Positions 45,361 to 57,289 of a stretch of 64,000 nt of DNA are shown here, piece after piece. The position numbers and the translations under genes are program-made. The notes under the pieces are model-generated. The model was not told where the DNA came from, searched no databases, and saw only the letters and a program-made list of their open reading frames with translations. The stretch is from contig JAWQUS010000020.1 in assembly GCA_036365455.1 (NCBI GenBank), positions 1,151,001 through 1,215,000 on the forward strand. The letters are read 5' to 3'. This DNA is from Macrosoma leucophasiata. Lineage: Eukaryota > Arthropoda > Insecta > Lepidoptera > Hedylidae. Every line of letters begins with the position of its first letter. The first letter of the stretch is position 1.

Positions 45361-45515
45361 AAAAGAAAAATTTGCCTTCGAGCAGGAATCGATCCTGCGA
45401 CCTCAGGACAGGAGCGAGTCGCAGGTTCGATGCCTGCCCGAAGTCAAATTTTTCTTTCCGTTTTTTCTTTAATTTCTAAAGTTCACTCGCATGTGTTATT
45501 GCGAAAAAAAAATGG
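45361..45515. repeat. repeat K subfamily 2, fold-back
   Basis: aatttgccttcgagcaggaa...tgcgacctc and its partner gtcgcaggttcgatgcctgc...gtcaaattt, then tctaaagttcactcgcatgt. Confidence 0.75.
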
Positions 45516-45697
45516 TACAAAAATAACTATGATAACATTCTTACAAGGCTAAACGAATTGAAAATCAAATACCCAAATAAACCACATTTCTAAGCTCACC
45601 AAACTAATAGTAGGAAGCATAGACATAATAATATATTATTTGTTTGTAAGGCAATGCATACTAATAATGATATAAGTAAGAAGGCTGAAAGAATATT

Positions 45698-45896
45698 GAC
45701 GACCCGGTTAGTCCAGCGGTGTGAGATGACCGTTTGATTCGAAGGGTCGCGGGTTCGATCCCCGCACCGGGACAAATATTTGTATGGCCTACAGATATTT
45801 GTTTCGGGTCTGGGTGTTTCTGTATGTATTGTATGAGTACAACGGCACCCACCACACAGGTTTATACCTACTGAGGAGCTGTGAGTGTAAGCGTTT
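45698..45896 (+). repeat. SINE P copy
   Basis: gacccggttagtccagcggt to gagctgtgagtgtaagcg. Confidence 0.85.
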
Positions 45897-45931
45897 TTTT
45901 TACATTTAAAGATCCAAGCCGAAATAGTGTT

Positions 45932-46073
45932 AGCCTGGGTTGCACCAAGATATTTGTTATTGTAATATTTCATATCCTTCTCTAACTTTATCAGATATCT
46001 TTAAGTTAGAGAAGGATGTCAAATGTTACAATAACTTTAACTTTAACAAATATCTAGGTGCAACCCAGGCTTA
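45932..46073. mobile_element. MITE beside a splice donor
   Basis: agcctgggttgcaccaagat at the left and atctaggtgcaacccaggct at the right; inner stem ccttctctaact/agttagagaagg. Its right end lies 30 bp from the donor of exon 46109-46500. Confidence 0.75.
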
Positions 46074-46108
46074 AGCATCCAAAAAAAAATTCAACTCGAA
46101 ATCCCTAC

Positions 46109-46500
46109 CATTTTTTTAGTAATAACAAATTTAAATTGTATCTCAGTTTCTTCTTCATTCGATCTCAAAACCGAACTGAGACACGTCTGCAAAGATCCCG
46201 CGATGTTGGCAGTCAACGCCGTTATTGCATTGTTGATCGGCTGAATGGGTGAATCGACACACGTTTTGAATAATTCATTCGATTCTCTCGATTGCTCGTC
46301 TACAATCGGACTATCTTCTTTGAAGTTTATAGCCCTCGGTTCTCGCGCGTGTTCAGTAGCTTCCCTATTATTGACTGGTGTTCTAGCTAACGTCATCGCT
46401 TGGCTTTCGAATCGATTGATCAGGGCGTGGAAGCGAGGGTTTTGACAGAATCTCGGTCTCTGTGGGCCAGGTGTTAGCATCCGCTTTGGTTTTCTGAATA
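46109..46500 (-). CDS. host gene, exon (fs(1)Ya-like)
   Basis: 392 bp. Acceptor caatttcag at 46501; a second AG seven bases in would break the phase, so the outer one is chosen. Donor ATG/GTAGGG at 46108. Encodes VFRKPKRMLTPGPQRPRFCQ, then INRFESQAMTL, and near the end ITALTANIAGSLQTCLSSVL and IQFKFVITKKM. Joins phase 0 to the next exon. Confidence 0.8.
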
Positions 46501-46610
46501 CTGAAATTGACAGGAGCGGTTAATATCTGATATGATGCTAGAATTTCATTATTAAATTGATTTAATGCTGATTACATTTTGGGATTTTAGGAATTGGTGC
46601 AATAACTTAC

Positions 46611-46804
46611 TGGTGGTAGAGTTCCAGTGACGGAGCTCGCGGGCGTAGGCACCACCGCATTACCTAATATACTTGCCGCTAAATGGTAGTGTTCAGCACT
46701 ATCCGGAACACGATAGTGTTGAACACTACCATTTAGCGGCAAGTATATTAGGTAATGCGGTGGTGCCTACGCCCGCGAGCTCCGTCACTGGAGCTCTACC
46801 ACCA
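46611..46804. repeat. repeat X 5' halves in a near-perfect fold-back
   Basis: Plus 46612-46702 and minus 46703-46804 meet with no spacer; about 90 bp complementary with one or two mismatches. Confidence 0.9.
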
Positions 46805-47249
46805 GTAAAATCACAATTATTACTACACAAATTATTACAATCTTTAATAAAGAAAACATTAAAATATATTTAAAACCTAAATCATATTTACATAATATAA
46901 AGTTAAAACTAAACTAAAAACAACATGCGTATAAAAATTCCGCATCACTGCCTTCCTGTGTTATGGTACCCAGAAGGCTGGCAGCATTGCCTCGTTGGAT
47001 AGCAATGCTGCCTGCCAAAAGTTTATATTAAAAATAAAACACAAATTTGTTATTTATTGGTTTGAAAGTAAAAGGGTTCATGTTTTGTAATAAATTTTCC
47101 ATTCTCGTGTAAGACAGATGTAATTTTTAACTTGATAATATATAAAATGCTACTAAGCTTTAATTAGTTTGAATTTTTCAATAAATGTGGAAATTTGAAT
47201 TGTAAAGATTTCGAAAAAAAAATGTTAATTTCAATTTATTTAAACACAC
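46805..47249. other. intron, nothing recognised
   Basis: AT-rich; a small 'gcagcattgcctcg / agcaatgctgcctgcc' hairpin at about 46981-47017. Confidence 0.35.
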
Positions 47250-47454
47250 CTCGTTTAATTTTAGGTTCCTGTTCAAAGACAGTGTCATCAGCAAACTTGA
47301 CCTTCTTAGTTTTAGTAGATGTTTCAGTGTTATTTGCTGAATCCTGGAAGGTCACTTGCTTCTCTGAACTGTCTTGGCTACCGAGCCGCAAACGACTGCC
47401 CACTACGATGATACTCTTCAGTTTTGTTGGTACTGTCTCAGATTCCTTTGATGG
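47250..47454 (-). CDS. host gene, exon (fs(1)Ya-like)
   Basis: 205 bp. Acceptor acatttcag at 47455, donor CGAG/GTGTGT at 47249. Encodes PSKESETVPTKLKSIIVVGS, QVTFQDSANN and KKVKFADDTVFEQEPKIKR. Phase 0 at its start, one base over at its end, matching both neighbours. Confidence 0.8.
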
Positions 47455-47486
47455 CTGAAATGTTTTTAAGGAGGTTTATTAATTAA

Positions 47487-47812
47487 CTAGCGGCCCGCCC
47501 CGGCTTCGCGTGGTGCAATGTTGCCTACCCTCTCCTATTCGTCATAGCGTGATGATTATACATAGATATAGCCTAAAGTCTTCCTCGATATCTTTTATAG
47601 TTTAGATTTTTTACACCTTGTGTCTGAAAAACCCAAATATCTTACAGAACCCTATTTTTTCCAGAATGAAATAAAGCCTATGTCACCCGTGGATAATGTA
47701 GCTTTCGAATAGTGAAAGAATTTTTTAAATCGGTCCAGTAGTTATTGAGCCTATTCAAAACAAACAAACAAAAAATATTACCTCTTTATAATATTAATTT
47801 AGATAATTCATT
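47487..47812 (+). repeat. V-type RTE-like SINE/LINE end
   Basis: ctagcggcccgccccggctt...aaatcggtccagtagttatt, acaaacaaacaaa, then cctctttataatatta; complete for this family. Confidence 0.75.
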
Positions 47813-48603
47813 CAATTTCCGAGGTTAGTTACTTTCATAATATTTTTTGTAGTAGTTAGTCAAGCGGAAAACGACCTTAAGGGGCTTAAGTTTATCGAGT
47901 TTAAACGCCTTTTGAAAATAGTTTTTAGAATATTATTTGATCTAACGATTATTAATACTAGTCCAATTTTCAAAACACGATTTCCTTCATCAATTTTGAT
48001 CCAGGCAATTTACAATTGTGATGCATTTAATATCTGCTGAATACATAAATAATTTCAACCGCAACGGTCATATTGAACATTGAAGAACATCATGTTAGGT
48101 ATACACGATAAGAACGTTTCTGCTTATATTCAAATGTGTATTATCTAAATCTAATATTTCATCCAACGAATGGTTGACAACACGATTCTCTATTTTCGTA
48201 TATTAAATTTGTCTGTTTCCGCTATGGGATTTGTAATATTTTGATAGATCTAAAACACAACGAAAATCAGACAAAATTGTAAAAGTAAAATCTTAGTTTA
48301 TTCTTAAGTGTAAGCCTAAATGCCAGTCGATACGATCGTGATTGATTGCCTATCCCAGTTTGTTGAGAAGGGAAAAATATCTAAATAAGAGAGGGCGTGG
48401 AAAAAGCAAACCTTCAAAACGGGCATTAAAAAAAAACGCTTGATAAAAATACACTCGTAAAGAAATGCTTGATAAAAGTACACTCGTAAAAGGAGTGCTT
48501 CAAAAAAGAATCCAAATTTGTCTGTTGCACCCCTCACATCAGTTTTTTTTCGAATTAAATCTCCAATTAAAGGGTGTATCCACGCCAAATTGAAAATGGA
48601 ATG
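47813..48603. other. intron, nothing recognised
   Basis: AT-rich; a short duplicated acactcgtaaa...tgcttgataaaa pair (about 48437-48500). Confidence 0.3.
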
Positions 48604-49244
48604 ACAAAAAAACCGGTCAAGTGCGTGTCAGGCCACGCGCAGTGTAGGGTTCCGAAGTTGCAAAGTAAGGAATGTAATAAAAAAAAATATTTTCAATGGA
48701 GTTGTTTGAAATTTTGGAGTAAATTACATTTGGTCGACAGGTACTCGCAAACTTGTAAAGCCAACTTAGGTCTGATAGTTTTCCTTTTAATTTCATTATA
48801 TATGGCTACTATTGCCGTATCGTTTGAATTTCTAACAACTATTCTCTATTTTCGTTCAGTCAGTAGGGGCGGGACAGTTTCTAACGAAAATTGGCCGTTT
48901 AAAGCTTAATAAGTCACAAACCGTTACCTGAATTGAAAAATGATGTTAGCACACTCCTAACAATTTTAAAAGACCTATCCAATGATATCCCACACTATTT
49001 AGAAAACGAAATAGAAATAAAATATCCGCGCGTTACATATATATGTTACCTAAATAATCATTTTTTTTCATGTTTTTACTCTACCACTTTGTTGGCGTAG
49101 TAAAGATGTAAACTTGTGCCAAATTTCAAGTCTCTAGTGCTAATAGTTTTTGCGCTAAACCGAGGACGGACAGACAGACATACAGACAGACAGACGGACA
49201 TGGCGAAATTATAAGGGTTCCTTGTTTACTACGGAACCCTAAAA
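48604..49244 (+). repeat. repeat Y copy 2, full
   Basis: aaccggtcaagtgcgtgtca to ttactacggaaccctaaaaa, about 640 bp. Confidence 0.75.
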
Positions 49245-49376
49245 ATTACTTCGAATGTTCGATGTAGGTATATGTAGATTTGAGTTCTGACAGAAGTGAC
49301 ACTGTCATCATTTATGGAACTGCTTAATTTATAAAAACTGTCTCGGTAGTTCATTAATAGCCGACTATTACTATTT

Positions 49377-49668
49377 ACTGGTGGTAGAGCTCCAGTGGCG
49401 GAGCTCGCGGGCGAAGGTACCACCGCATTACCTAATATACTTGCCGCTAAATGGTAGTGTTCAACACTATCGTGTTCCGGTCAGGTGGTAATGTACGGCC
49501 CTGTAATTTCCGGCACAGAGGCATAAGACCTTAGGCCTCAGGAGTGGTAACGCATCTGCATTTTGACATTGGTCTTTGTGTGGGTGTCTATAGGCTGCAG
49601 TCATCACTTAACATCAATGTGAACTGCATGCTTGTTTACCAATTCCATTACATAAAAAAAAAAAAAAA
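49377..49668 (+). repeat. repeat X, full copy
   Basis: actggtggtagagctccagt to the A-tail. Confidence 0.85.
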
Positions 49669-49754
49669 ATTACTGTTAGCCAGCCTAGGGGTTTAATTGC
49701 CGAGTAAGTGATATTTTTTTTAATGTGTTCACGCTTGTTTACCTCAAATGTCTA

Positions 49755-49993
49755 GCCAGAGGCCAAAAGCATGCATTCAAGCAAACGCGCAAAGACTCAC
49801 TGTTTGCCCGTTTCGCATTGTCGCAGTTAATAGATGGCAAGCCTACTGGCAATCTTAACAAACTTCGCATTGGCTTTGGGAAACTCCCAAAAATTCTTAA
49901 ATCCCAATAGCACTTACTCCTCCACCCGGGAGTAGAAACCCGTAATTCAACGCAGTTGTGATGGCTAGACCACTAGACTACTGAGGCGTTGGA
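49755..49993 (-). repeat. SINE G, diverged full copy
   Basis: gcatgcattcaagcaaacgc to accactagactactgaggcg, head at the right. Confidence 0.65.
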
Positions 49994-50021
49994 ATGAAGA
50001 TCATGAGGATTTTAACTGGTG

Positions 50022-50282
50022 TAGTTCCAATGTAGGAGCTCGAAGGCGTAGGCACCACCGCATTACCTAATCAATCTGCCGCTAAATGGAAGTGTTCAGC
50101 ACTGTCGTGTTCCAGTTAATGTACGGCCCTGTAATGTCTGGCACAGAAGCATAACACCTTTGGCCTCAGGAGATGTAACGCATCTGCATTTTAACATTGG
50201 TATTTGTGTAAGTGTCTTAGGCTGCAGTCATCACTTAATAACACACATTAATGAACTGCATACTTGTTTTCCACTAAAAAAA
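50022..50282 (+). repeat. repeat X, diverged
   Basis: aactggtgtagttccaatgt...gaactgcatacttgttttcc. Confidence 0.75.
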
Positions 50283-50867
50283 TAGGATTTAAAGGTAAAA
50301 TAAAAAAAACGCTAGTAGCATAACTGGTGTTTGCCTGATGAGTATCAGTCGACTTACTACCACATAGGCTATAAAACACATCTGATGAATGATAGTATAA
50401 TTTATCCTAATGCAAAACAGGTACTTTTACTAAACCTAAATATTCTGCAATTTGAAATAAACATTTCTCAAAAATTTCAAAATAGACTGCATTTCTCATC
50501 CTTACATTTCACACTTAAAGCAAACAGATATCTTCAAAGCTGATCGAATAACTATTTGAAAAAGCCGAAGATATTCTAGAACGCTGTATCTCAAAGTGAA
50601 ATGTAAATATGAGTAAATTGTAAGCTACACGAGAGCGCCAGACGTATTCGATATAAATAGGCTGCTGAAAAGTAGCAAATAGTTCACTTTAACCAGAAGA
50701 GTTGTTCGATGGATATTTGGATTTTATTTTCTATATAGAAACTTGTTTGAGAATAAAATTGCTACATGTTTATAATATTCAAGTTTGCATAGCCTTCGTG
50801 TTTAGAATATGTGAAATATATTTGTGTACATTATTTCTTTTGGACTCATGCTTGATAAATATTTCAG
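50283..50867. other. intron, nothing recognised
   Basis: Short frames only. Confidence 0.3.
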
Positions 50868-51152
50868 CTAGTGGTAGAGCTCCAGTGACGGAGCTCGAGG
50901 GCGTAGGCACCACCGCATTACCTAATATACTTGCCGCTAAATGGTAGTGTTCAGCACTATCGTGTTCCGGTCAGGTGGTAATGTACGGCTCTGTAATTTC
51001 CGGCACAGAGGCATAACACCTAATGCCTCAGGAGTGGCAGCGCATCTGCATTTTGACGTCTGGTCATTGTGTGGGTATCTATAGGCTGCAGTCATCACTT
51101 AACATCAATGTGAACTGCACGCTTGTTTGCCACTTTTATTATATATAAAAAA
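50868..51152 (+). repeat. repeat X, full copy
   Basis: tagtggtagagctccagtga to cacttttattatatat(a)n. Confidence 0.85.
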
Positions 51153-51348
51153 AAAGCCTCAAAATTCTTATAAAAACTATGCTCACTTAAGCATCAATTT
51201 ATAATCAATGAGAATGACAAGATTCATTGCGAAGTGGTTGGTACATGAATGCGCTTATGATTTACTTTTTATTGCAGACTTATAAAAATGAACAATAGTC
51301 CAGTTTCTATTTCATAGAAGACAATACCTATTTCATTTTCCTATCATA

Positions 51349-52634
51349 TTAGGTTGGGGAAAAAGTTTCTTCGCATTTTTTAAGATAATTCAAAACATTT
51401 TTTAATATAGTTCATTTAAATTTAACTAAAGTATGTATGTACCATTTTGTTCGATAACCTTTTGCCATCTTGTAGGTAGGGATATGATCCCATTGCTGTA
51501 AAAATTTTCGGACTTCTCATCAAAATACCGCGACAAGTGGATTTGGCAGTCCTCTCTTGATGTTAACCTAACATTGCATAAAGAATTCTGAAGAGACCGA
51601 AACAGGTGAAAATCTGAAGGTGCAAGGTCAGGACTATACGGCGGATGCATTAACACCTCCCACCCAAACTCTCTTAATTTTTGCTGAGTGGCTATAGATG
51701 TGTGAGGTCTAGCGTTATCATGATGAAACACCACACCCCTTCTGTTGATCAATTCCGGCCGCTTTCTCTCAACTTCTTGCTTTAATCTCATCAGTTGTTC
51801 GTAGTAGAGTTCAGAATAGATAGTCCTGCCTGGTGGTAATAGCTCATAATGAATAATACCCTTCCAATCCCACCACACTCACAACATCACCTTATTGCGA
51901 GTTAACCCGGGTTTCGCCACAGTCTGTGAAGCCTGACCGGCCTTTGACCACGACCTTTTTCGCACGTTCTTGTCGTACGTGATCCACTTTTCATCACCAG
52001 TTATCAGCTTCTTCAAAAATGATTCGGTTTCATTACGTCGTAATAAAGAATCACAAATGAGTACACGGTTCATTAGGTTTCTTTCAGTGAGCTCGTGAGG
52101 TACCCAAATATTGAGCTTTTTTTTTGTACCCAGCTTTTTTCAAATGCGCCAAAACTGTTTTGTGATCAATTCTCAGTTCTTCAGCTACGTCGTAACTACT
52201 GATATGTCGATATTGCTCCACTTTTTCAAAAATGGCATCCATTTTATCCATAATAGGGCGACCAGAGCGAGGTGCATCTTTGACATCAAAATTTCCGGAT
52301 TGAAAACGCTTAAACCAAATTTGTGCTACTCTCACAGACACTGCACTAGGTCTATAAACATCGCAAATTTTTTTCGCGGCTTGCGTTGGATTTTTACCTT
52401 TTTTGTAGTAAAATTTTAAAATGTATCGAATTTCTTCATTAGATTCACTCATCTTGACAGTACGAAAAACAATTGAAAATCACACATTCGCCTAATTTGA
52501 ATTTGGAATTATGTTCTTTAAAATTATAACTTTCAATGATACCAAAACCAGCCAGATACAAATACTACAGCCAAAGAGATTTTATTACAAGTTCATACGT
52601 ACTATAATGCGAAAAGCCTTTTTCCCCAACCTAT
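51349..52634 (-). mobile_element. mariner element 1
   Basis: 1286 bp with inverted ends ttaggttggggaaaaag / ctttttccccaacctat, flanked by TA. Same orientation as copy 2 at 59493-60776. Lies in the intron between exons 53861-54051 and 47250-47454. Confidence 0.9.
51426..52452 (-). pseudogene. mariner transposase, broken
   Basis: N-terminal part MSESNEEIRYILKFYYKKGK with helix-turn-helix region, then the catalytic triad: ITGDEKWITYD, VFHHDNARPHTS and SPDLAPSDFHLF; 34 residues separate the last two Asp, i.e. D34D of mariner. Two lesions: an extra A in a run of nine at about 52117-52125 shifts the frame, and a TGA at about 51879 replaces Cys before VWWDWKG. It cannot make a full protein. Confidence 0.9.
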
Positions 52635-52694
52635 TATTATTAGATTCCATCCTATTATATTACAGGTACATAATATATCATACTTTTTTATTAC

Positions 52695-53165
52695 ACAACT
52701 AGCTGTGCCCGCGACTTCGTCCACGAGATAAAAAATATGATTTTTCTGTATCTACCCGGACGAAGTCGTGGGCGCAGCTAGTATAAAAGTAGCCTAAGTT
52801 ACTCCTTATTACATCAGCTATCTGCCAATGAAAGTCCCGTCAAAATCGGAGACACTCAAATTCTATTTATTTGTATGTAGGTATGTATGTATGTATGGAT
52901 GTATGGAGATAAAAGTATCCTAAGTTACTCCTCATTACATCAGATATCTGCCAGTGAAAGTCCCGTCAAAATCGGTCCAGCCGTTCCCAAGATTAGCCCC
53001 GCCAAACAGACAGACAGGCAGACAGACCGACTGACAAAAATTGTAAAAAATGTTGTTTTGGTATATGTACCGTGTATACATACATATGCATTTAGTAAAA
53101 AGCGGTTATTTTAATATTACAAACAGACACTCCAATTTTATTTATTTGTACTGTATATTGTATGT
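52695..53165 (+). repeat. V-type RTE-like element, partly duplicated
   Basis: aactagctgtgcccgcgact, then the block aagttactcc...agtcccgtcaaaatcgg occurs twice (52795-52848, 52922-52975) around a gtatgtatg microsatellite. Confidence 0.7.
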
Positions 53166-53860
53166 ATTGTATATATTGTATGTATGTATAGATTTATTAT
53201 GGAAAGGTAATATACAACATAAGACCTAAAAATTCTGTCAAAATTTTAAGCGTCTACTTGCTACCGTTATTATTTCTCGAGCAAAAAAATATACGAAAAA
53301 AGAAACACGATTATTGTATCCCCCTTGGACCTATTAACATTTTCATTTTCTTATTTTTAGTAATTAATTTTGTATTAATAGCGGTATCAGAAATACATAA
53401 TTTGTGAAAATGTTAGCTTTCTAGCTATCACAATTTATGAGATACAGGCTGGTGTCAGACAGACAGACAGACAGACAAAAAAAATTCTAATCACATATTT
53501 GGGTTCGGTATCGATCTAGTAACATCCTCTGGTATTTATTTTTTCAATATTTTTAATGTACAGAATTTACACTTCTACAGTTTTATTAGAAGTATAGATT
53601 ACAAACTTACCAAAGATTCTCTAGTTAGTACAATTGACCGTCGTATTATGTAAGCGGTAAGCTTATAAACGCTGAATTTAAAACTAATACCAAATTGGAA
53701 AAAAATAACAAAAAACGTTCATTCTTTGACGAGAAGAGTTACCAAGAAAGTGGTGTCAAGGAAGAAGTCAAGCGTCTTGACTCATTTCTTTTTTCTTTTA
53801 CACAAAACTTTTGTTCAAAGAATTGTTAAAGAAAATCAGGTACTTTCTTAAAGATCTTAC
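53166..53860. other. intron; weak repeat relic
   Basis: A Y-related stretch (tgagatacaggctggtgtca, cagacagacagacagaca) at about 53220-53510; no gene. Confidence 0.4.
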
Positions 53861-54051
53861 CTCACGCTCTATACTCTGAGCTGGACTTTCGGATGTCTCA
53901 ATCTCCGAAAGAGGAGAATCAGCTCCTTGCCCTGGGAACAGCGACCATCCACCAGTGGCAGGATGTGTTGGTGTACTGGTGGTCACTTTTTCAGCTAGTT
54001 TTATAACATGTTGTATGTGCGAGGTCGGGGTAGTCATCTCTTTTTGTGAGC
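53861..54051 (-). CDS. host gene, exon (fs(1)Ya-like)
   Basis: 191 bp. Acceptor gacagttctag at 54052, donor GAG/GTAAGA at 53860. Encodes SQKEMTTPTSHIQHVIKLAE, VTTSTPTHPATGGWSLFPGQ and SPLSEIETSESPAQSIERE: Ser/Thr/Pro-rich with several TP/SP pairs that could be Cdk sites (inference). Confidence 0.8.
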
Positions 54052-54207
54052 CTAGAACTGTCATAAATAATTTCTATACCTATGAACTTTCAAAACATTT
54101 TAAGTGCTACTATTTTAGGTTGGTATCTAAATTATAGGCATTAGTTTTTGTAAAAGAAAAACAGTTGCTCCTATCTTTTTTCGTAATTACTCAGTTAAAT
54201 CTTAGTT

Positions 54208-54380
54208 TTCAACGCTATCGTATTACGGTCAGATGGTTAATATAATTTGTGGACCAGAGGCACAACACCTTAAGCCTCAGGAGTGACAAGTCATCTACTA
54301 AAATCTCTCTATAAAGGCTGCAGTATTAGTTACCATCAATGTAAACTGTATGCTTGTTTGCTTCTTTACGACATAAAAAA
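54208..54380 (+). repeat. repeat X, old partial copy
   Basis: aacgctatcgtattacggtc...ctgtatgcttgtttgcttc. Confidence 0.6.
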
Positions 54381-54519
54381 ATAGATCACAATCAACAAGA
54401 AGTTATGCTAAAAAATGTATACGGACTTTAAAATCATCTTATATACCATGTCTATATTCTGTTAGTCAAATCAAATAGATCACAATTAATAATAACTTTA
54501 TAATACACTTCAAACTTAC

Positions 54520-55195
54520 TTGGATCGTCGTTCCTGGATGGTGTTAGCTTATTAATGGGAGAACCATCATAATTCTCATCATCTATGGTTTCTTCATATT
54601 CCTCGACCACTTTTTGTCTCATCAAACTCAACAGCTTTTTAGCATGTGGTGTAGCAACTCTTTGTTTTTTCAACTTAGGAGTTTTTGGAGCTAATTTTGG
54701 ATATGGAGTCCTCATTGTAACTTTAAGATTTTCCTCTGATTCTGAATCACTTGATTCATAATCCACCAGATTAGTATTTTTCCTTACAATCGGAGTAATA
54801 ATGGCTGTTTTGCTTGATTTATTAACAGAAACGATGGCCTCAAAGTTATCAAGATCATTAGACTTTTGGTAAATTGAATCGAACTTGTCTTCTACCTCAC
54901 TTTTTTCTTTTTTAGCTTCGATTTCTTTCTCTACTAACTCAGAAATACTTGTACATTTATCTATATTTAGTAAATCTTCCATTGTATTGAAATATTTGTT
55001 ACACTTTTTGCACTGTAATGGTAAATGTTCTTCGAATAGATGGTTCAAGAAGTCCTGGTTCAATTGATCTGGTTGACAGAGGAATCTATTGCCTCTGCAG
55101 ATGGGGCAGTCGTAGGTTAGTCCGTGTGTTAATCTTTCGTGTTGCCAACGGCAATCACCGCAACAAAATACCAATTGACATACAATACAACGGAC
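54520..55195 (-). CDS. host gene, first visible exon: Cys/His-rich nuclear protein, fs(1)Ya-like
   Basis: 676 bp, acceptor aatttatag at 55196, donor CAA/GTAAGT at 54519. It starts VRCIVCQLVFCCGDCRWQHE, continues DCPICRGNRFLC and LQCKKCNKYF: three Cys pairs with His that look like zinc-binding modules (residues 1-75). An acidic, Lys-rich low-complexity region follows. With the five later exons it gives 617 residues in one frame (225+64+68+131+43+86 codons, shared codons included). Layout and the C-terminal NNIWSTVAKAVKNVFW part recall insect fs(1)Ya, a nuclear-envelope protein of early embryos; I give this name as likely, not certain. The start Met lies in an upstream exon I did not find. Introns are full of repeats. 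Confidence 0.8.
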
Positions 55196-55610
55196 CTATA
55201 AATTATTCACTAGATTTTAATTACTTAACAGTACCTTAAGTATATTAGACAAAGAAATACAATATAATAGCCATCAAAATAAAACTTTATTTCAAATTGT
55301 ATCTCGCAAATAATAAATTTAATTTTATAGATCGTGACATTATTATTAAGTGAAAAAGTAAAGCAACATCTAAATATCTCTGATAAAGCAAATAAACGAC
55401 CACAATGACTTCAATTATAGAAGTCCTGTAAATTCATATGACAATAATAATAAACTAGAGCTCTACCACCAGTAAACCAACACAGTTTGTACAAAATTGT
55501 AAATTACTATAAAAGTATCACATAAACTCTCAATATCAATATGAAACGATTTCAGATTTAGCAATTCATGCTCATTAATAATAAATAGCATTTCTCTTTT
55601 TTTAAATATC
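55196..55610. other. upstream intron, X scrap
   Basis: Only an X 5'-end scrap (agagctctaccaccagtaa, 55457-55475) is recognised. Confidence 0.4.
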
Positions 55611-56940
55611 GTATCAGTTCAGCATTAACGTGTCCCAATGACGCGAGCTAATTGATTCGCTCGTCCGTGCACTGCTGCCGAATAATTGGCTCCATGGGAT
55701 TTATTTTGTGGCCATAAAAAAGGCGACATAATGGCACAATAGCTTTTAATAGGATGCACGGCTGTTGCTACCCCTGAAAGAAATAGCAGGACACTAATTC
55801 TGATGCCGAAAAATTGGCTTTTAATAGGATGCACGGCTGTTGCTACCCCTAAAAGAAATAGCAGGATACTAATTCTGGGGACACAAATAGGCGACATAAT
55901 GGCTCAATAGCTTTTAATAGGATGCACGGCTGTTGTTGCTACTCTTGAAAGAAATAGCAGGACACTAATTCAAAAATAATTTTGCAGGAAAATTTAGTAC
56001 CTGTTAAAATTATGATAATGGCGTAGCATTAATTACAAATTCATATCCAGGCTGCATGACCAGTTTTAGGTTTCAGCTAAACTCTCAATCCAAATTAAGG
56101 ACCTCATTAAAATATTAGAAACAGGAAAACAAATCCATATAGTTTTTTTTTTGTATATTGTATCAGTTAAGCATTAACGTGTCCCAATTACGCCAGCTAA
56201 TTGATTTGCTCGCCCGTGTACTACTGCCGAATAATTGGCTCCATGGGATTTATGATGTGGCCATAAAATGGGCGACATAACGACGACACGACATACCAAT
56301 GTTTTTCGTAAGATGCGCTGCAGCTTTGCTAGGCTGTTTAGGGATGGAATAAAATATTTTATTGGTTCAAGATGATTAATTAATTGATCTTTCGTCACAG
56401 TTTAAGTAACTGAACAAATTAAACTGAAATTGACATAACAAGGTAATTTAAGAAATTTAGTAAAATTATTTAACACATTTACAGGAAAAGTTAGTACGTT
56501 ACGAAAAACTTTTTACAAAAATAAATTACATATTTATTATTACAGCTTCTGTCTTTTGTATATCGGATCAGTTCAGCAATAATCCCAATAATGCAAACTC
56601 ATTAAGCTCATTTACTCGCCCGTGTCCTGATTCCGAATAATTGGTTTCGTGGGCTTATTAAGTGGCCATAAAATAGGCGGCGAATTTATCTCTAAAACGA
56701 ATAACAGAAACTAGGGCAAAAATGCAGGAGAGAGTTGGTATTACAGTAAACTTTCCACAAAAATCAAAGATCTCATTGACATATTCGCAACAGGAAAAAT
56801 CCATTATCAAAGCTTTTACCCTTTTTATAACGTATCAATTCAGCATTAACGTGTCCCAATGCGAGCTAATAATAATTGATTCGCTCGCAATAATTGGTTT
56901 CGTGGAATTTATTTCGGAGCCATAAAATAAGCGGTTCATA
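55611..56940 (+). repeat. local array of four S repeats
   Basis: Copies at 55611-55731, 56160-56282, 56563-56682, 56829-56938 share gtatcagttcagcattaacg, gaataattggctccatggga and gtggccataaaa. Spacing is uneven (549, 403, 266 bp). Not recognised elsewhere in the window. Confidence 0.75.
55743..55974 (+). repeat. three tandem units inside the S array
   Basis: cttttaataggatgcacggc...gaaatagcaggacactaatt at 55743, 55817 and 55910; unit 65-93 bp. Confidence 0.85.
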
Positions 56941-57289
56941 TTTAATTTTATGATAACATACATTACGTTTTTCATTGAACGAACACATCACAATACAATC
57001 TTACGAACATATTAACACGATCACTGCCCTCAAGCAGACACAATAGTTAAAACAATGCAAATGGACACATGTGGTACATGGGACATGGAATGGGTTAAAA
57101 CTTTTAATCACATTTTTGACCTTTACCTTCGAAATAGGAACAAATTGAATTAAACAAACATTGAAGGCTCAGGCAGGTCTAATTGATCCCGAGTAATTGT
57201 TAGTCCATGATTAATAACTGCACGTCTCTGCAACGCACTGCGGACCTTTCTATTTTGTGCGAAAACTTTAATTTGTGTTAATGTGGGTT
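56941..57289. other. no gene recognised
   Basis: AT-rich spacer. Confidence 0.3.

Noticed and set aside
46091..46480. Host exon ending at the in-frame stop just after GISS
   Set aside because: A donor (ATG/GTAGGG) lies before that stop and joins in phase with the exon at 44588-44717, so the stop is intronic.
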